A stretch of DNA of 64,000 nt from Massilia phosphatilytica (GTDB taxonomy: Bacteria; Pseudomonadota; Gammaproteobacteria; Burkholderiales; Burkholderiaceae_D). The notes below the pieces were generated by a model, which saw nothing but the letters and a program-made list of their open reading frames with translations, was not told the origin of the DNA and ran no database searches. Made by a program: the position numbers and the translations under genes. Positions 1 through 8,534 of this stretch are shown here, piece by piece (the first letter of the stretch is position 1; every line of letters begins with the position of its first letter). Location: assembly GCF_002968015.1 (NCBI RefSeq), contig NZ_PUIP01000001.1, forward strand, positions 1 through 64,000. The letters are read 5' to 3'.

Positions 1-66
1 AGTTGAGTCTTCGCAAACCCAAATTTACCTCAAGAATCACGATGGCCACCCTTTCAAGTTGCCTTC

Positions 67-231
67 CTAAACGCCGATCCCGGCGAACTCTTCATACACC
101 ACGTCCTGGGGCACCATCACCGCCGCCTGCAACGCATCCGCAATCTGCAAGAAACGCGGTCCGCCGTGCGCGGCCAATTGGGGCAACCAGAAAGACGGAT
201 TCTCATCTTGTATGGTTTTCAACTGGGACAT
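67..231 (-). pseudogene. Probable 5' remnant of a MocR/GntR-type regulator gene (54 aa)
   Basis: The minus strand encodes a 54-residue peptide starting MSQLKTIQDENPSFWLPQLA. Residues 15-37 (WLPQLAAHGGPRFLQIADAL) look like the start of the winged-helix domain of MocR-type GntR regulators, which typically open with W-x-x-x-L...GPRYLxIADAI. After residue 38 the similarity stops, the next 16 residues (ending EEFAGIGV) do not continue the domain, and a stop follows. I read it as a deletion remnant fused to unrelated sequence. It could instead be a genuine small protein. The family call is from memory of the motif; no regulator continues downstream in positions 1-66. Confidence 0.4.
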
Positions 232-320
232 TTTGTCTCGATGTATGGAAATTGCTTTCAGTTAGTATGCTTCAGAACCTGCAGCAACACCATTCAAGTA
301 ATCGCCTGGAATGACTCAAA

Positions 321-557
321 ATGGACTGGATCCCTGTCGTCTTCGTCGTATTCAAGTTTCTCGTGCTGGGCACGGGCATGTTCTTCGCCATCAAGTGGCA
401 TTACGACCAGGGGAAGAAGGGGAAAGAGAAGGAAAGAAGCGCGGTGCTGCGCGCGGGCGGCAAAGTCGCCGCAGTGTTCATGCTGTTGCTCGTGGGCCTG
501 GGGTTCGTCACGTTCGCCCTCGCCAGGATGCTCGGGTTGGACCTGGGCGCTCCATGA
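321..557 (+). CDS. Small two-helix membrane protein, unknown function
   Basis: The 78-residue product has a hydrophobic segment at about residues 4-24 (starting IPVVFVVFKFLVLG), a basic loop rich in Lys/Glu/Arg at about 28-45, and a second hydrophobic segment at about 48-70. That predicts an inner-membrane hairpin with a charged cytoplasmic loop. No catalytic motif is visible and I do not recognise the family. The start ATG at 321 puts the first helix at the N-terminus; the ribosome site is poor. A hairpin terminator follows directly at 561-589. The neighbouring DUF3297 gene converges on it. Confidence 0.6.
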   Translation: MDWIPVVFVVFKFLVLGTGMFFAIKWHYDQGKKGKEKERSAVLRAGGKVAAVFMLLLVGLGFVTFALARMLGLDLGAP

Positions 558-560
558 AAA

Positions 561-589
561 AAAGGCCACCGGATTGCCCGGCGGCCTTT
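561..589. terminator. Bidirectional hairpin terminator between converging genes
   Basis: Arms AAAGGCCACCGG (561-572) and CCGGCGGCCTTT (578-589) pair with one A-C mismatch around a 5-base loop. The arms begin with A and end with T, so the hairpin can act on both strands. It lies between the small membrane-protein gene (plus) and the DUF3297 gene (minus). Confidence 0.75.
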
Positions 590-613
590 GCGTTTCTACA
601 GTTGCTATGATGA

Positions 614-865
614 TCAGACGGCGTAATACGCCTCGACCTCGCCTTTCAGCTTGATCAGCATCGGCCGGCCCTTGCGGTCCAGGGTCTTGCCGGCGGCGAC
701 CTTGATCCAGCCTTCGCTCAGGCAGTATTCCTCGACGTCCGTGCGTTCCTTGCCGTTGAAACGGATGCCGACCGGGTGCTTGAAGACTTCCGCGTCGTGG
801 TGCGGGCTCTTCGGGTCGATGGACAGGCGGTCGGGGAGGGGTGGGAGTTGGGTAGTATCGTTCAT
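614..865 (-). CDS. DUF3297 family protein
   Basis: The 83-residue product begins MNDTTQLPPLPDRLSIDPKS and ends with GEVEAYYAV. This composition and length match the DUF3297 family of small uncharacterised proteobacterial proteins. A longer reading from 937 adds 24 residues of Arg/Gly-rich sequence without a family match, so the ATG at 865 was chosen. No signal peptide or membrane segment is present, so it is probably cytoplasmic. It is transcribed alone towards the terminator at 561-589. Function is unknown. Confidence 0.75.
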   Translation of the reverse strand: MNDTTQLPPLPDRLSIDPKSPHHDAEVFKHPVGIRFNGKERTDVEEYCLSEGWIKVAAGKTLDRKGRPMLIKLKGEVEAYYAV

Positions 866-977
866 GGCCAGAATTATCCACGATTCCTTGCGCGTACGCG
901 AGCCTGCACCTTGTCCGGGTGGACGTCGTTGCAACATTTCGCTATCCTCGTTCGACTGTCAATTCGATTCTGGTTAC

Positions 978-1955
978 ATGGAACAACTCTCGGGCAATAT
1001 CTATCGGATCCCACGGCGCTTCAACTGGCCCTTCGTCATCGGCGGCTTCGCGTTTCTTTCCCTCGCGATCATGCTCTGGCGGTGGGGCGGCACGATCGAG
1101 GATTCGCTCGCCTATTTCGACACGGCCCGCTGGGTGCGCGGCGAGATTCCCCTGCAGGACCTCCGCGCGCCGTTCCCGTACCGGCTCGCGGTCCCGGCCC
1201 TCGCGGCCTTCCTGCCCGGCGACATCCACAATACGTTTGCCGCGCTGAACTGGGTCTTTGTCACGGCCACGGCTTGCCTGGCGACGGCGACCGTGCGCCG
1301 CATGGGCTTCGGCACGCAGCGGGCGCTGGCGGCGGGGCTGCTCGTCGTGCTGTCGCTGCCGACGTTCTGGTACGCGCCCTATCTGCTCGTCGATCCGGGC
1401 GCCGTGTGCATGCGCATGCTGTTCGTGTTCGCCGTGCTGACGGGGCAGCCGCGCCTCGCGCTGGCGGCCGGTCTCGCGGCGACGGCCATCCGTGAGGAGA
1501 ACATCCTGTTGCTCGGCTGGCTGCTCGTGATGCGCCAGGTCGCCATCCCGCACGCCCTCGCCGCGCTGGCCGCGGCGGCCGCCTGGCTTGTCGCCGTGCG
1601 CTGGTGGCTCATTCCCGGATTGCCGCATTACGTCTGGGCGCCGAACCTCGGCACCGTACGCGCATTGATGGCCGATACACGCGGCCTGCTGTCGCTCGCC
1701 GGCTGCGCGGGCCTCGTGCTGCCGCTGGCGCTGGCTGGCATGCGGCGTGCACCGCCGCGGCTCGCTCCGCTGAAGGGCCTGCTCGTGCTGATGGCCCTGC
1801 CGCCGCTGTACGCGGCCCTGAGCGTGCGCGTCGAAGGGCGCATTGTTTGGAACCTGTATCCGTTCCTGATCCCGTTCGCCGTCGCGCTGGGCTTGCCGCG
1901 CCGGGCCGAAACCACGCCTGACGTCCGGCCTCTCAAGACGTCGCGCCGCGCCTGA
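978..1955 (+). CDS. Polytopic membrane protein, GT-C-like, unknown function
   Basis: The 325-residue product has about eight to nine hydrophobic segments, starting with FVIGGFAFLSLAIMLW near residue 20. The first loop (YFDTARWVRGEIPLQDLRAP, residues about 47-66) sits where GT-C-fold glycosyltransferases and related polyprenyl-sugar enzymes have their first periplasmic loop, with acidic residues. A catalytic assignment cannot be made from sequence reading alone. The ATG at 978 (MEQLSGN) is preferred over an upstream in-frame start at 651, because the extension is antisense to the DUF3297 gene. The next gene starts 26 bases downstream and may be co-transcribed. Confidence 0.6.
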   Translation: MEQLSGNIYRIPRRFNWPFVIGGFAFLSLAIMLWRWGGTIEDSLAYFDTARWVRGEIPLQDLRAPFPYRLAVPALAAFLPGDIHNTFAALNWVFVTATACLATATVRRMGFGTQRALAAGLLVVLSLPTFWYAPYLLVDPGAVCMRMLFVFAVLTGQPRLALAAGLAATAIREENILLLGWLLVMRQVAIPHALAALAAAAAWLVAVRWWLIPGLPHYVWAPNLGTVRALMADTRGLLSLAGCAGLVLPLALAGMRRAPPRLAPLKGLLVLMALPPLYAALSVRVEGRIVWNLYPFLIPFAVALGLPRRAETTPDVRPLKTSRRA

Positions 1956-1981
1956 TCACTTCTCCCGACAAGGACCCCAGC

Positions 1982-2464
1982 ATGAAATCGCTCATCCTCG
2001 CGTGCTGCCTGTTCATGGCCGGACTGGCGCACGCCGCGGGCGTCGACCCGGCCCTCGCACAGCAGGTCAATGCGTTCGTCGACGGCTGGCATGACGACGC
2101 CGCGCACGCGCGCATGCGCTACTTCGACAAGATGGCGCCGGACGGTGTCTACATCGGCACGGACCGCACCGAGCTGTGGCAGCGCGACGCGTTCCGCGAA
2201 TGGGGCCGCAAGTACTTCGAGGGCAAGCAGGCCGCCTGGGTCTTCCGCCCCACGCGGCGGAATGTCTACGCGACGGCGGATGGCGCGCTGATCTGGTTCG
2301 ACGAATTGCTCGACACGGAAAACATGGGCCATTGCATGGCGAGCGGCGTCATCCGCAGGACGCCGGCCGGGTTCGAGATCGTGCATTACCAGCTGTCGCT
2401 GGCGGTGCCGAACGAGACGGCGAAGAAAGTGATCGAGGTCGTCAAGGCCGCCGAGTCAAAATAA
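1982..2464 (+). CDS. Exported SnoaL/NTF2-like protein
   Basis: The 160-residue product has a signal peptide (KSLILACCLFMAGLAHAA, cleavage near residue 19). The mature part has the alternating helix/strand pattern of the SnoaL/NTF2-like fold: an N-terminal helical region (ALAQQVNAFVDGWHDDAAH) followed by Y-F-D-K-M-A-P-D-G-V-Y-I-G-T, as in DUF4440/SnoaL_3 periplasmic members. The ligand or substrate is unknown. A ribosome site (AAGGA) precedes ATG 1982. The last nine bases overlap the converging SRAP gene. Confidence 0.7.
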   Translation: MKSLILACCLFMAGLAHAAGVDPALAQQVNAFVDGWHDDAAHARMRYFDKMAPDGVYIGTDRTELWQRDAFREWGRKYFEGKQAAWVFRPTRRNVYATADGALIWFDELLDTENMGHCMASGVIRRTPAGFEIVHYQLSLAVPNETAKKVIEVVKAAESK

Positions 2465-3151
2465 CTCGAGGTTCTGCGGCGCCGATGGCGGCGCCTTCTT
2501 CGCCACGGGCGCCTTCGGTGCCGCCCATGCCTTCATCGCTTCCGCCGGATAAGGCCGCAGGAAGCTGCGCGCCAGCTCCGGATCGCGGCAGTGCAGCCAG
2601 TCGTCGACCTCGTTCGGCGGCAGCACGACGAGCGCGCGCTTTTCGTCGTCGGGCTTGTGGAAGCGCCGCATCAGCGGGTGGTCGTCCGCATTGATCGTGA
2701 TCTGGGTGAACGACGCCCCGATGCTCCCGTCGGCCTCGGACCATTCGCGCCACAGGCCCGCCACGAAGAACACGCTGTCGTCCTGCATGCCGATGCCGAA
2801 GCGTTCGGCGCGGCCGCTCTCGTAGTTGGGCTCATAAAAACAGGTCATCGGCACGGCGCACAACTGGGTGCGGCGCCAGGCTGGCGCGAACGAGCGCTTT
2901 TCGCCCAGCGATTCGGCGCGCGCGTTCATCGTGTCGAACGGTTTGACGCCCGCGGGGATGTGGCGGCGCGGGACCATGCCGTAGCTCGCCAGCTGCAGCA
3001 TGCGTTCGCCGCCCGCGCCCGCGCGCACGATGGGCGCCGTGTAATCCTTCCACGTTTCGCTGGGCCAGTCCCAGTCGCGGTACAGGTCGACGAGGGTGCC
3101 GAGCACCATGTCGAGTTGTTCGGGCAGCGGAGGGCGGTAGTTGACGCACAT
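2456..3151 (-). CDS. SRAP-domain protein (YedK/HMCES family)
   Basis: This 231-residue protein has the SRAP layout: Met1-Cys2, with Cys2 expected to become the N-terminal nucleophile that forms a thiazolidine crosslink with abasic sites in single-stranded DNA; a CFYEPN segment near residue 104 where most members have GFYEW; and HPLMRRFHKP near residue 158, where the catalytic His of the family (H-x-R-M-P) lies. It belongs to a divergent branch often annotated DUF159. It is presumably cytoplasmic and protects abasic sites in ssDNA. The C-terminal 25 residues are Ala/Pro/Lys-rich. It overlaps the converging SnoaL-like gene by nine bases. Confidence 0.85.
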   Translation of the reverse strand: MCVNYRPPLPEQLDMVLGTLVDLYRDWDWPSETWKDYTAPIVRAGAGGERMLQLASYGMVPRRHIPAGVKPFDTMNARAESLGEKRSFAPAWRRTQLCAVPMTCFYEPNYESGRAERFGIGMQDDSVFFVAGLWREWSEADGSIGASFTQITINADDHPLMRRFHKPDDEKRALVVLPPNEVDDWLHCRDPELARSFLRPYPAEAMKAWAAPKAPVAKKAPPSAPQNLELF

Positions 3152-3175
3152 GGCGTCAGTTTGCCATAAATGCGG

Positions 3176-5284
3176 TTAGAAGCGGTAGCGCGCGCTCACC
3201 AGCACCGTGCGCGGCTCGCCCGGCATGTTGTAGTCGTTGGCGCCGCTGTGCGCGGACACGAAATAGGTCCGGTTCAGCAGGTTGCGTACCGTGACCGTCA
3301 CGTCGACCTTGCCGCTGTCATAGCCGGCGCCGAGCTGCAGGACGCCATAGCCGGGCAGGGTCGTCAGGTCGTCCGGCGATGCATAGCGGCTCGACTCCGC
3401 GCGGCCGCCGGCGGCGACCCAGAAGTGGCCAGCGAGGCGGTGCTTGATCCACGCGTTGAACGTGTGGCGCGGCGTGAGCGCGGCCGTATTCCCTTCGAAC
3501 GGCTTGCCGGCCGACGTCAGTTCGGTCGAGTCCTCGATGGTGCCGCGCATGTTCGCATAGCCGGCGATCGCATCCCAGCCCGGAGCCAGCTCGCCCATGA
3601 AACTCAGTTCGAGGCCGCGCGTGCGCTGGCGGCCGACGGGCAGCGAGAAGTTCGTGTTGGCCGGATCGGCAACCTGGATGTTCGACTGCGTCATGTCGAA
3701 CAGCGCGGCCGTCAGGCTCGAACGCGCCGTCAGGTCGAGCTTCACGCCCGCTTCCTTGTTGACGGTCTGCGTGGGCTTCAGCGTATCGCTGTTGGCGCGG
3801 AACGTGAACGAATCCGAAATCGGCTGGAACGAGCGGTTCCACGACGCGTAGACGGCCACGCGGCTGGTGGGCTGGTACACGGCGCCGAGACGCGGCGACC
3901 ACGTGTCGTCCGTGCGCTGCAGATCGATGTTCTTCGCGGTGCGGTCGTCGCGGTCCTGCTTCAGGTGGTCGTAGCGCACGCCGGCCAGCACCTTCCACTC
4001 GGGCGTCAATGCCACGAGGTCCTGCAGGTACAGGCCCGCGATGTCGACGCGGTTGCGGTTGTCCGCGCTGGGCGTAATCGAATCCGGCAGCACCGGCAGG
4101 TCGACGAGCACCGGATGGAACAGGTTGTAGGTCGCCACATTGTTGCGCGAGCGGAGCACCTCGCTCTTGTTCTGGCGGCCGAGTTCCACGCCGTACAGCA
4201 GCTTGTGGTTCATCGTGCCCCAGTCGACGGTCTGGGAGAGTTCGTTCTGCAGGTAGCGCCCGTCCTCGTCGCGCAGGCGGTGGCTCTGGCCGATGGCGAC
4301 GGTCGGGCTGGCGCCGTCCTTGATGGTGCCGATCGACGTGTAGTTGCGGTCGAGCGCGTAGTCGTAGGCGCGCAGCACCGTGTGCAGCTTCAGGTCGGGC
4401 GTGAATGCGTGGTCGAGCGTCGCGGTGGCGCTTTTCACGTCGCTCTGCACGAAGGCGCGGGCGGTGGCGTTCGCGGCGCCGAAATAGGTCTCGACCGGCA
4501 CGTCGACGGGGCGGCCGTGGTAGCTGGGCACGCCCTGGTCGGCGAGGCGCTTGTCGTGCAGGTAGTCGGCCTGCAAGGTCAGGGTCGTGGCGGGGCTCAG
4601 CTTGAACGTGGCGGACGGCGCGAGTGCCTGGCGGCGCAGGAAGTAGCGGTCGCGGAAACCGGTCGAGTCCTCGACGGCGCCCGTCAGGCGGAACAGCGCG
4701 TCCTTGTCGCTTGTGGTCGTGCCGACGTCGAACTCGCCGCGGCGCTGGCCGTGCGAGCCGACCGTGATGCCCGCTTCGAGCAGGGCATTCTCGAGCGGCT
4801 TCTTCGTCACGCGGTTGACGAGGCCACCGGCCGAACCGCGCCCGTACAGCACGGAGGCCGGTCCTTTCAGCACTTCGACGCGCTCGATGTTGGACAGGTC
4901 GCGGAAGTACAGCGCGTCGTCGCGCACGCCGTCCACGAACTGGTCGCTGATGGCGGAGAAGCCGCGGATCGTCACCTGGTCGCGCTGGCCGTCGCCGACG
5001 GAAAACGAGAGACCCGGCACGTTCTGCAGCGCGTCCTGCAGCGACAGCGCGTTCTGGTCGTGCAGCACGACGGCGGGCACGACGTTGACGGTCTGCGGAA
5101 TGTCGCGCAGCGGCACATTGATCTTGGTGGCGGTGTTCGTCTCGGTGACTTCATACGACCCCGCATCGAGTTTCCGGTCGCGGATGACCACTTCCGGCAT
5201 CGCCGGTTCTTCGGCGCGGGCCGGTGCCCACATGCTGCAGGCGAGGGCGACGAGGTAGGGGAGGGGGCGAAGTGCTTGTTTCAT
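3176..5284 (-). CDS. TonB-dependent siderophore receptor
   Basis: The 702-residue outer-membrane receptor has a signal peptide (ending APARAEE), then MPEVVIRDRKLDAGSYEV containing a plausible TonB box. The plug domain includes LRDIPQTVNVVP, and GLSFSVGDGQRDQVTIRGF and VEVLKGPASVLYGRGSAGG are signature plug motifs. A 22-strand barrel region follows, ending in ...VSARYRF with a C-terminal Phe. The family is the FhuA/FpvA-like siderophore receptors. It is the last gene of a three-gene operon: its ATG overlaps the stop of the MFS gene by four bases (ATGA), and AACAGGGAT supplies a ribosome site. The likely ligand is the siderophore made by the upstream synthetase. It is Fur-regulated by inference. 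Confidence 0.92.
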   Translation of the reverse strand: MKQALRPLPYLVALACSMWAPARAEEPAMPEVVIRDRKLDAGSYEVTETNTATKINVPLRDIPQTVNVVPAVVLHDQNALSLQDALQNVPGLSFSVGDGQRDQVTIRGFSAISDQFVDGVRDDALYFRDLSNIERVEVLKGPASVLYGRGSAGGLVNRVTKKPLENALLEAGITVGSHGQRRGEFDVGTTTSDKDALFRLTGAVEDSTGFRDRYFLRRQALAPSATFKLSPATTLTLQADYLHDKRLADQGVPSYHGRPVDVPVETYFGAANATARAFVQSDVKSATATLDHAFTPDLKLHTVLRAYDYALDRNYTSIGTIKDGASPTVAIGQSHRLRDEDGRYLQNELSQTVDWGTMNHKLLYGVELGRQNKSEVLRSRNNVATYNLFHPVLVDLPVLPDSITPSADNRNRVDIAGLYLQDLVALTPEWKVLAGVRYDHLKQDRDDRTAKNIDLQRTDDTWSPRLGAVYQPTSRVAVYASWNRSFQPISDSFTFRANSDTLKPTQTVNKEAGVKLDLTARSSLTAALFDMTQSNIQVADPANTNFSLPVGRQRTRGLELSFMGELAPGWDAIAGYANMRGTIEDSTELTSAGKPFEGNTAALTPRHTFNAWIKHRLAGHFWVAAGGRAESSRYASPDDLTTLPGYGVLQLGAGYDSGKVDVTVTVRNLLNRTYFVSAHSGANDYNMPGEPRTVLVSARYRF

Positions 5285-6471
5285 GATATCCCTGTTGTTG
5301 TTTGGATGGTGTGGTAACGGGTGGTGCGGATGGCACGCATGCCGACGGCGGCGACGGCGTACAGCAAGGCGACGGTCCAGAACATGGCGGACAGCGGCAC
5401 CCATGCGAGTGCCAGGCCACCGGCGCCGGCGCCGGCGAGCGCGCCCGCCTTCGCCGCGCCGTTGCCGGCGCCGAGCACGCGGCCTTGCTGGGTGTCGTCC
5501 GCCTCGCGCGAGAGCAGGCCGTAGAAGACGGGCAGCAGCGCCGCGAGGCAGACGCCCCACAGCACGCGCGCCAGCACGAACAGGACGACGTTCGTGGCGA
5601 GGGCCTGCACCGCGACGATGGCGACGCAGGCCCAGAGGATCCATTCGACGTGCGCGAGCACGCCTGCGCGCGCCAGCCGCGCGAAGCGCCGGGCCCAGAA
5701 CGGCGCGGCCACGCACAGGCCGAGCGCGGTGCCGGCGTAGCACAGGCCCGTGACGCGGTTCGACACGTGCAGGACGTCGTCGGCATACAGGCCGAAGAAC
5801 GTCTGCGGCATCATCTTCCCGGCCTGGACCAGCACGATGCCGAGCAGCAGGCCCGCAACGCCAGCCGGCAGCGGCGCCTTGTCCGAACGCGGTCCGGCCG
5901 GCTGCGTGGAGAGCGGCGCAACGGGCGGCAGGACGATGGCAGCCAGCGCCGCGCACAGCAGGCACGCGGCGCCCGCCCACACGTTCACGCTGGCGAATCC
6001 CCAGGCGTCGAACAGCCAACCGCCGAGGACGGGACCGGCCACGGAACCGATGGCCGTCGCCACCTGCAGCTGCGCCATCAGCGCGCCGCGCGCTTCCCGC
6101 GCCACGAGCCGCGCGCCATAGGCCTGCGCCGCCGCGATGTAGCCGGCGAGGGCGCCCTGCAGCAGGCGCACGAGCAGGATGACGGCGACGCTGTCCGTCG
6201 CCGCGATCCACCACTGCGTGGCCGCCAGCGCGAGCAGGGCGCGCAGCAGCATCGGCTTGTGGCCGACCCGGTCGCCCAGGCGGCCCCACCACGGCGTCGT
6301 GCACATCGCCATGGCCATCGGGCCCGCGTAGGCGAGGCCGCTGACCCACGCCAGCGCGTGCGGCGACAAGTCGCCCAGGCGGCGCAGGTGCAGGAGCCAG
6401 AACGGGCCGCTCATCTCCATGGCGCCCATCGCCACGAGCTGCAGCGCGAACAGCCAGCGCGTCGTGGTCAT
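5281..6471 (-). CDS. MFS transporter, probable siderophore exporter
   Basis: The 396-residue protein has twelve predicted membrane helices and the MFS loop 2-3 motif GRLGDRVGHKPML near residues 63-75. Its gene starts at ATG 6471, overlapping the stop of the NIS synthetase gene by four bases, and its stop overlaps the start of the TonB receptor. This tight coupling between a siderophore synthetase and a receptor indicates export of the finished siderophore across the inner membrane, as for the MFS partners in rhizoferrin-, staphyloferrin- and legiobactin-type loci. The exporter role is inferred from context; import of ferric siderophore is the alternative. Confidence 0.85.
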   Translation of the reverse strand: MTTTRWLFALQLVAMGAMEMSGPFWLLHLRRLGDLSPHALAWVSGLAYAGPMAMAMCTTPWWGRLGDRVGHKPMLLRALLALAATQWWIAATDSVAVILLVRLLQGALAGYIAAAQAYGARLVAREARGALMAQLQVATAIGSVAGPVLGGWLFDAWGFASVNVWAGAACLLCAALAAIVLPPVAPLSTQPAGPRSDKAPLPAGVAGLLLGIVLVQAGKMMPQTFFGLYADDVLHVSNRVTGLCYAGTALGLCVAAPFWARRFARLARAGVLAHVEWILWACVAIVAVQALATNVVLFVLARVLWGVCLAALLPVFYGLLSREADDTQQGRVLGAGNGAAKAGALAGAGAGGLALAWVPLSAMFWTVALLYAVAAVGMRAIRTTRYHTIQTTTGIS

Positions 6472-8318
6472 GCGAGCGGATTGGGCATGGTGCCGTGCAC
6501 GTCGTCCTGCGTGTCGGACAGGCGCATGCGCAGGAAGGCTTTCGCGGGCCAGTCGTGTTCCAGCAGCGCCGCGCGTTCGGCGTGCCAGCGGGCCGCGGCC
6601 ACGCGCGGACGCACGGCCGTGAAGACGGCGTCGATCTCGCGCCGCAGGACGTCCCAGAAATGGTGCTCCGGATGGCCGTACGCGCGCGCCAGCAGCAGCG
6701 CCAGTTCGGACAGGTGGCACAGCAGCACGGCGTGCAGCAGCTTGTCGCGTACCGGTTCGTCCGCGTCGTAGACGGTGGCGTCGGCGCGGTAGGCGTCGAT
6801 CGCGTGGCCCGTACCGCGCAGCGTGGGCCCGTGGATGCGCAGGTCGCCGAAGTCGCGCGCGAGCAGCTGCACGGGCGCGTAGCCGGCGTCCAGCATGATG
6901 AAGCTGTTCTGCTGGTGCGCCTCGAACGCGATGCCGTACACGAGATACGCGGACAGCAGCGCCGTCAGCACGGTGCGCGCATGGCGCTCGAAATACGCGA
7001 CGGCGCCGGCGGCATGGTCGCCGTACGCCAGCGCGACGGCCTCCGTCACGAGCGGCCGGCCGTTGAACGGCGACTCCGCGAACAGCGCGCCGACGGGCAC
7101 GGGAAAGCGTGCGCCGTCCGCCTTGGCCATCGGGTTGGAGCGGTACAGGATCGCCAGGTGGCGCGCACGGTCGTCATTGCCCTGCGGGTCGAGGTAGTAC
7201 AGGCCCACGTCTTCGCGCACGATGTCGAGCGTGCCGCCGAAGCCGGCCTCGTTGTCGAGGATCGTCGCGAGCAGGCGCGTGATGCGCGGGCCCATCACGG
7301 CGGATTTCGGCGACACGGTCCGCTGCACGCTGGTCAGGCGCAGCGATACCGGCAGCTTCAAATGGGGCTGGGTCGGCGAGCCGGCCGGGACGACGGTGCG
7401 GAACGACATCGTCGGCGTCGCGGCTAGCGTCACGCCGTCGGGCAGCAGGAGGTCGCGCTGCGCGATCTCGGCCGCGAATTTCTGCGGGATCACTTTGCCG
7501 GCCTGGAAGGGGTGGAGGGGAAGCGGCAGCCAGTCGGATGGCGCTTCGCCCAGCGCGGCCAGGGCAACTTTCCACTGCAGCAGCGCCTGGGGGAAGTGCC
7601 GGCCGAACCACGCCGGATAATCGCCATCGATCGCCGCGAAGGTGACGCGCGCCTTGTCCGCGCGGATCGCGGCCAGCGGCACGGACAGCGTCGGCTGGAA
7701 TTCCGGCGACAGGGCCGTCACTTCGTCCGCGGACAGGCCCAGCTTGGTCTTGAACGTCGGATGCCACGGGTGGCCGAGCGTGCCCCATTGTTCCAGCAGC
7801 AGGGCGGGATTCGCGTGATTCGACTTGCGCAGCGCGGCGATGAAATGATCGTGGACGGTACCGAGTTCCGAACGCAGCGCCCGCGCCCAGCCGCGGCGGT
7901 AACTCAGGCACAGCACGTCGTTGGCGAGGCTGTTGTCGAGTTCGTGGATGAGCCGCTGCAGGTCCGCGCCCTGGCCCGGCAGGGACGGCGCCACGCAGGC
8001 CAGCAGTGCCGCCGCGTGCGCGACCGGCTGCGGCCGTTCCCCGGTGACGTAGTACGACACGCCGCCCGCCAGCCGGCAATCGCCGATGCGGCCGAGACTC
8101 AGGCCCTCGAAGCGCAGCATGCCCTGTTGCGTCCACAGCGGAAGCCACGATACCGCGCCTTCCGTGATCAACTGGTCCCGGTTCAGGAGGCGTTCGCGGA
8201 ACAGTGCCTGCACTGTGCGCTGCAGGCTGCGCCGGCGGGCGTCGGACGAGGCCAGCTCGGCGGCAACGGCGTCCAGGGAGTGATCGACGGGGTTGAGCAG
8301 TTTCGGTATCGCGTTCAT
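6468..8318 (-). CDS. IucA/IucC family NRPS-independent siderophore synthetase
   Basis: This 616-residue protein matches NIS synthetases in length. Visible family motifs are HPWHPTFKTKLG (about residue 183), the nucleotide-site segment PTMSFRTVVP (about 302), KLPVSLRLTSVQRTVSP (about 320) and EAHQQNS (about 474). These ATP-dependent ligases condense citrate or a related carboxylate with an amine or alcohol through an acyl adenylate. The C-terminal third resembles the FhuF-like reductase-fold end of the family. It is the first gene of the operon, 50 bases downstream of a Fur box. With only one synthetase in the cluster, a symmetric carboxylate such as a rhizoferrin-like product is plausible, but the substrate cannot be read from sequence. 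Confidence 0.9.
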   Translation of the reverse strand: MNAIPKLLNPVDHSLDAVAAELASSDARRRSLQRTVQALFRERLLNRDQLITEGAVSWLPLWTQQGMLRFEGLSLGRIGDCRLAGGVSYYVTGERPQPVAHAAALLACVAPSLPGQGADLQRLIHELDNSLANDVLCLSYRRGWARALRSELGTVHDHFIAALRKSNHANPALLLEQWGTLGHPWHPTFKTKLGLSADEVTALSPEFQPTLSVPLAAIRADKARVTFAAIDGDYPAWFGRHFPQALLQWKVALAALGEAPSDWLPLPLHPFQAGKVIPQKFAAEIAQRDLLLPDGVTLAATPTMSFRTVVPAGSPTQPHLKLPVSLRLTSVQRTVSPKSAVMGPRITRLLATILDNEAGFGGTLDIVREDVGLYYLDPQGNDDRARHLAILYRSNPMAKADGARFPVPVGALFAESPFNGRPLVTEAVALAYGDHAAGAVAYFERHARTVLTALLSAYLVYGIAFEAHQQNSFIMLDAGYAPVQLLARDFGDLRIHGPTLRGTGHAIDAYRADATVYDADEPVRDKLLHAVLLCHLSELALLLARAYGHPEHHFWDVLRREIDAVFTAVRPRVAAARWHAERAALLEHDWPAKAFLRMRLSDTQDDVHGTMPNPLA

Positions 8319-8365
8319 AAGCTTGCCTTCTCAATAACGACGGGAACGCAGCATAACGTAAACGC

Positions 8366-8386
8366 GAATCATTCTCAATATCATTC
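8366..8386. promoter_or_regulatory. Fur box upstream of the siderophore operon
   Basis: The sequence contains AATCATTCTCAATATCATT, an A/T-rich inverted repeat of NAT triplets that fits the Fur consensus GATAATGATAATCATTATC on either strand. It lies about 50 bases upstream of the NIS synthetase start and should give iron-repressed expression of the three-gene operon. It is also about 170 bases upstream of the divergent H-NOX gene. Confidence 0.75.
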
Positions 8387-8425
8387 GCAGCGAGGCTTGA
8401 TTGAATTGATACAGATCGGAGAAAT

Positions 8426-8439
8426 AATTTGATCAAATT
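8426..8439. promoter_or_regulatory. Perfect 14-bp palindrome in the H-NOX promoter
   Basis: AATTTGATCAAATT is a perfect palindrome. It is followed at 8445-8450 by TATAAT, a consensus -10 hexamer on the plus strand. The palindrome thus occupies the -10/-35 spacer region of a likely promoter for the H-NOX and GGDEF-EAL genes, a typical repressor position. It contains TTGAT and ATCAA half-sites as in CRP/FNR sites but without the usual 4-base spacer, so the cognate regulator is unknown. Confidence 0.45.
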
Positions 8440-8534
8440 GTTGATATAATGCAATACTCATTATTCGCACGGCATTTCGCCCGTATCCATGGGCCGTCGT
8501 GCGAAAAATTTGACGAATGCGCCGAGGGGGTCCC

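Noticed and set aside
3170..5317. A 715-residue plus-strand open frame opposite the TonB receptor
   Set aside because: The composition (Arg/Val/Ala/Asp) is that of an antisense shadow, and the minus-strand receptor has clear plug and barrel motifs.
5285..6349. An N-terminal extension that would make the TonB receptor 1057 residues
   Set aside because: The extension is the out-of-frame shadow of the MFS gene. The signal peptide and ribosome site fix the start at 5284.
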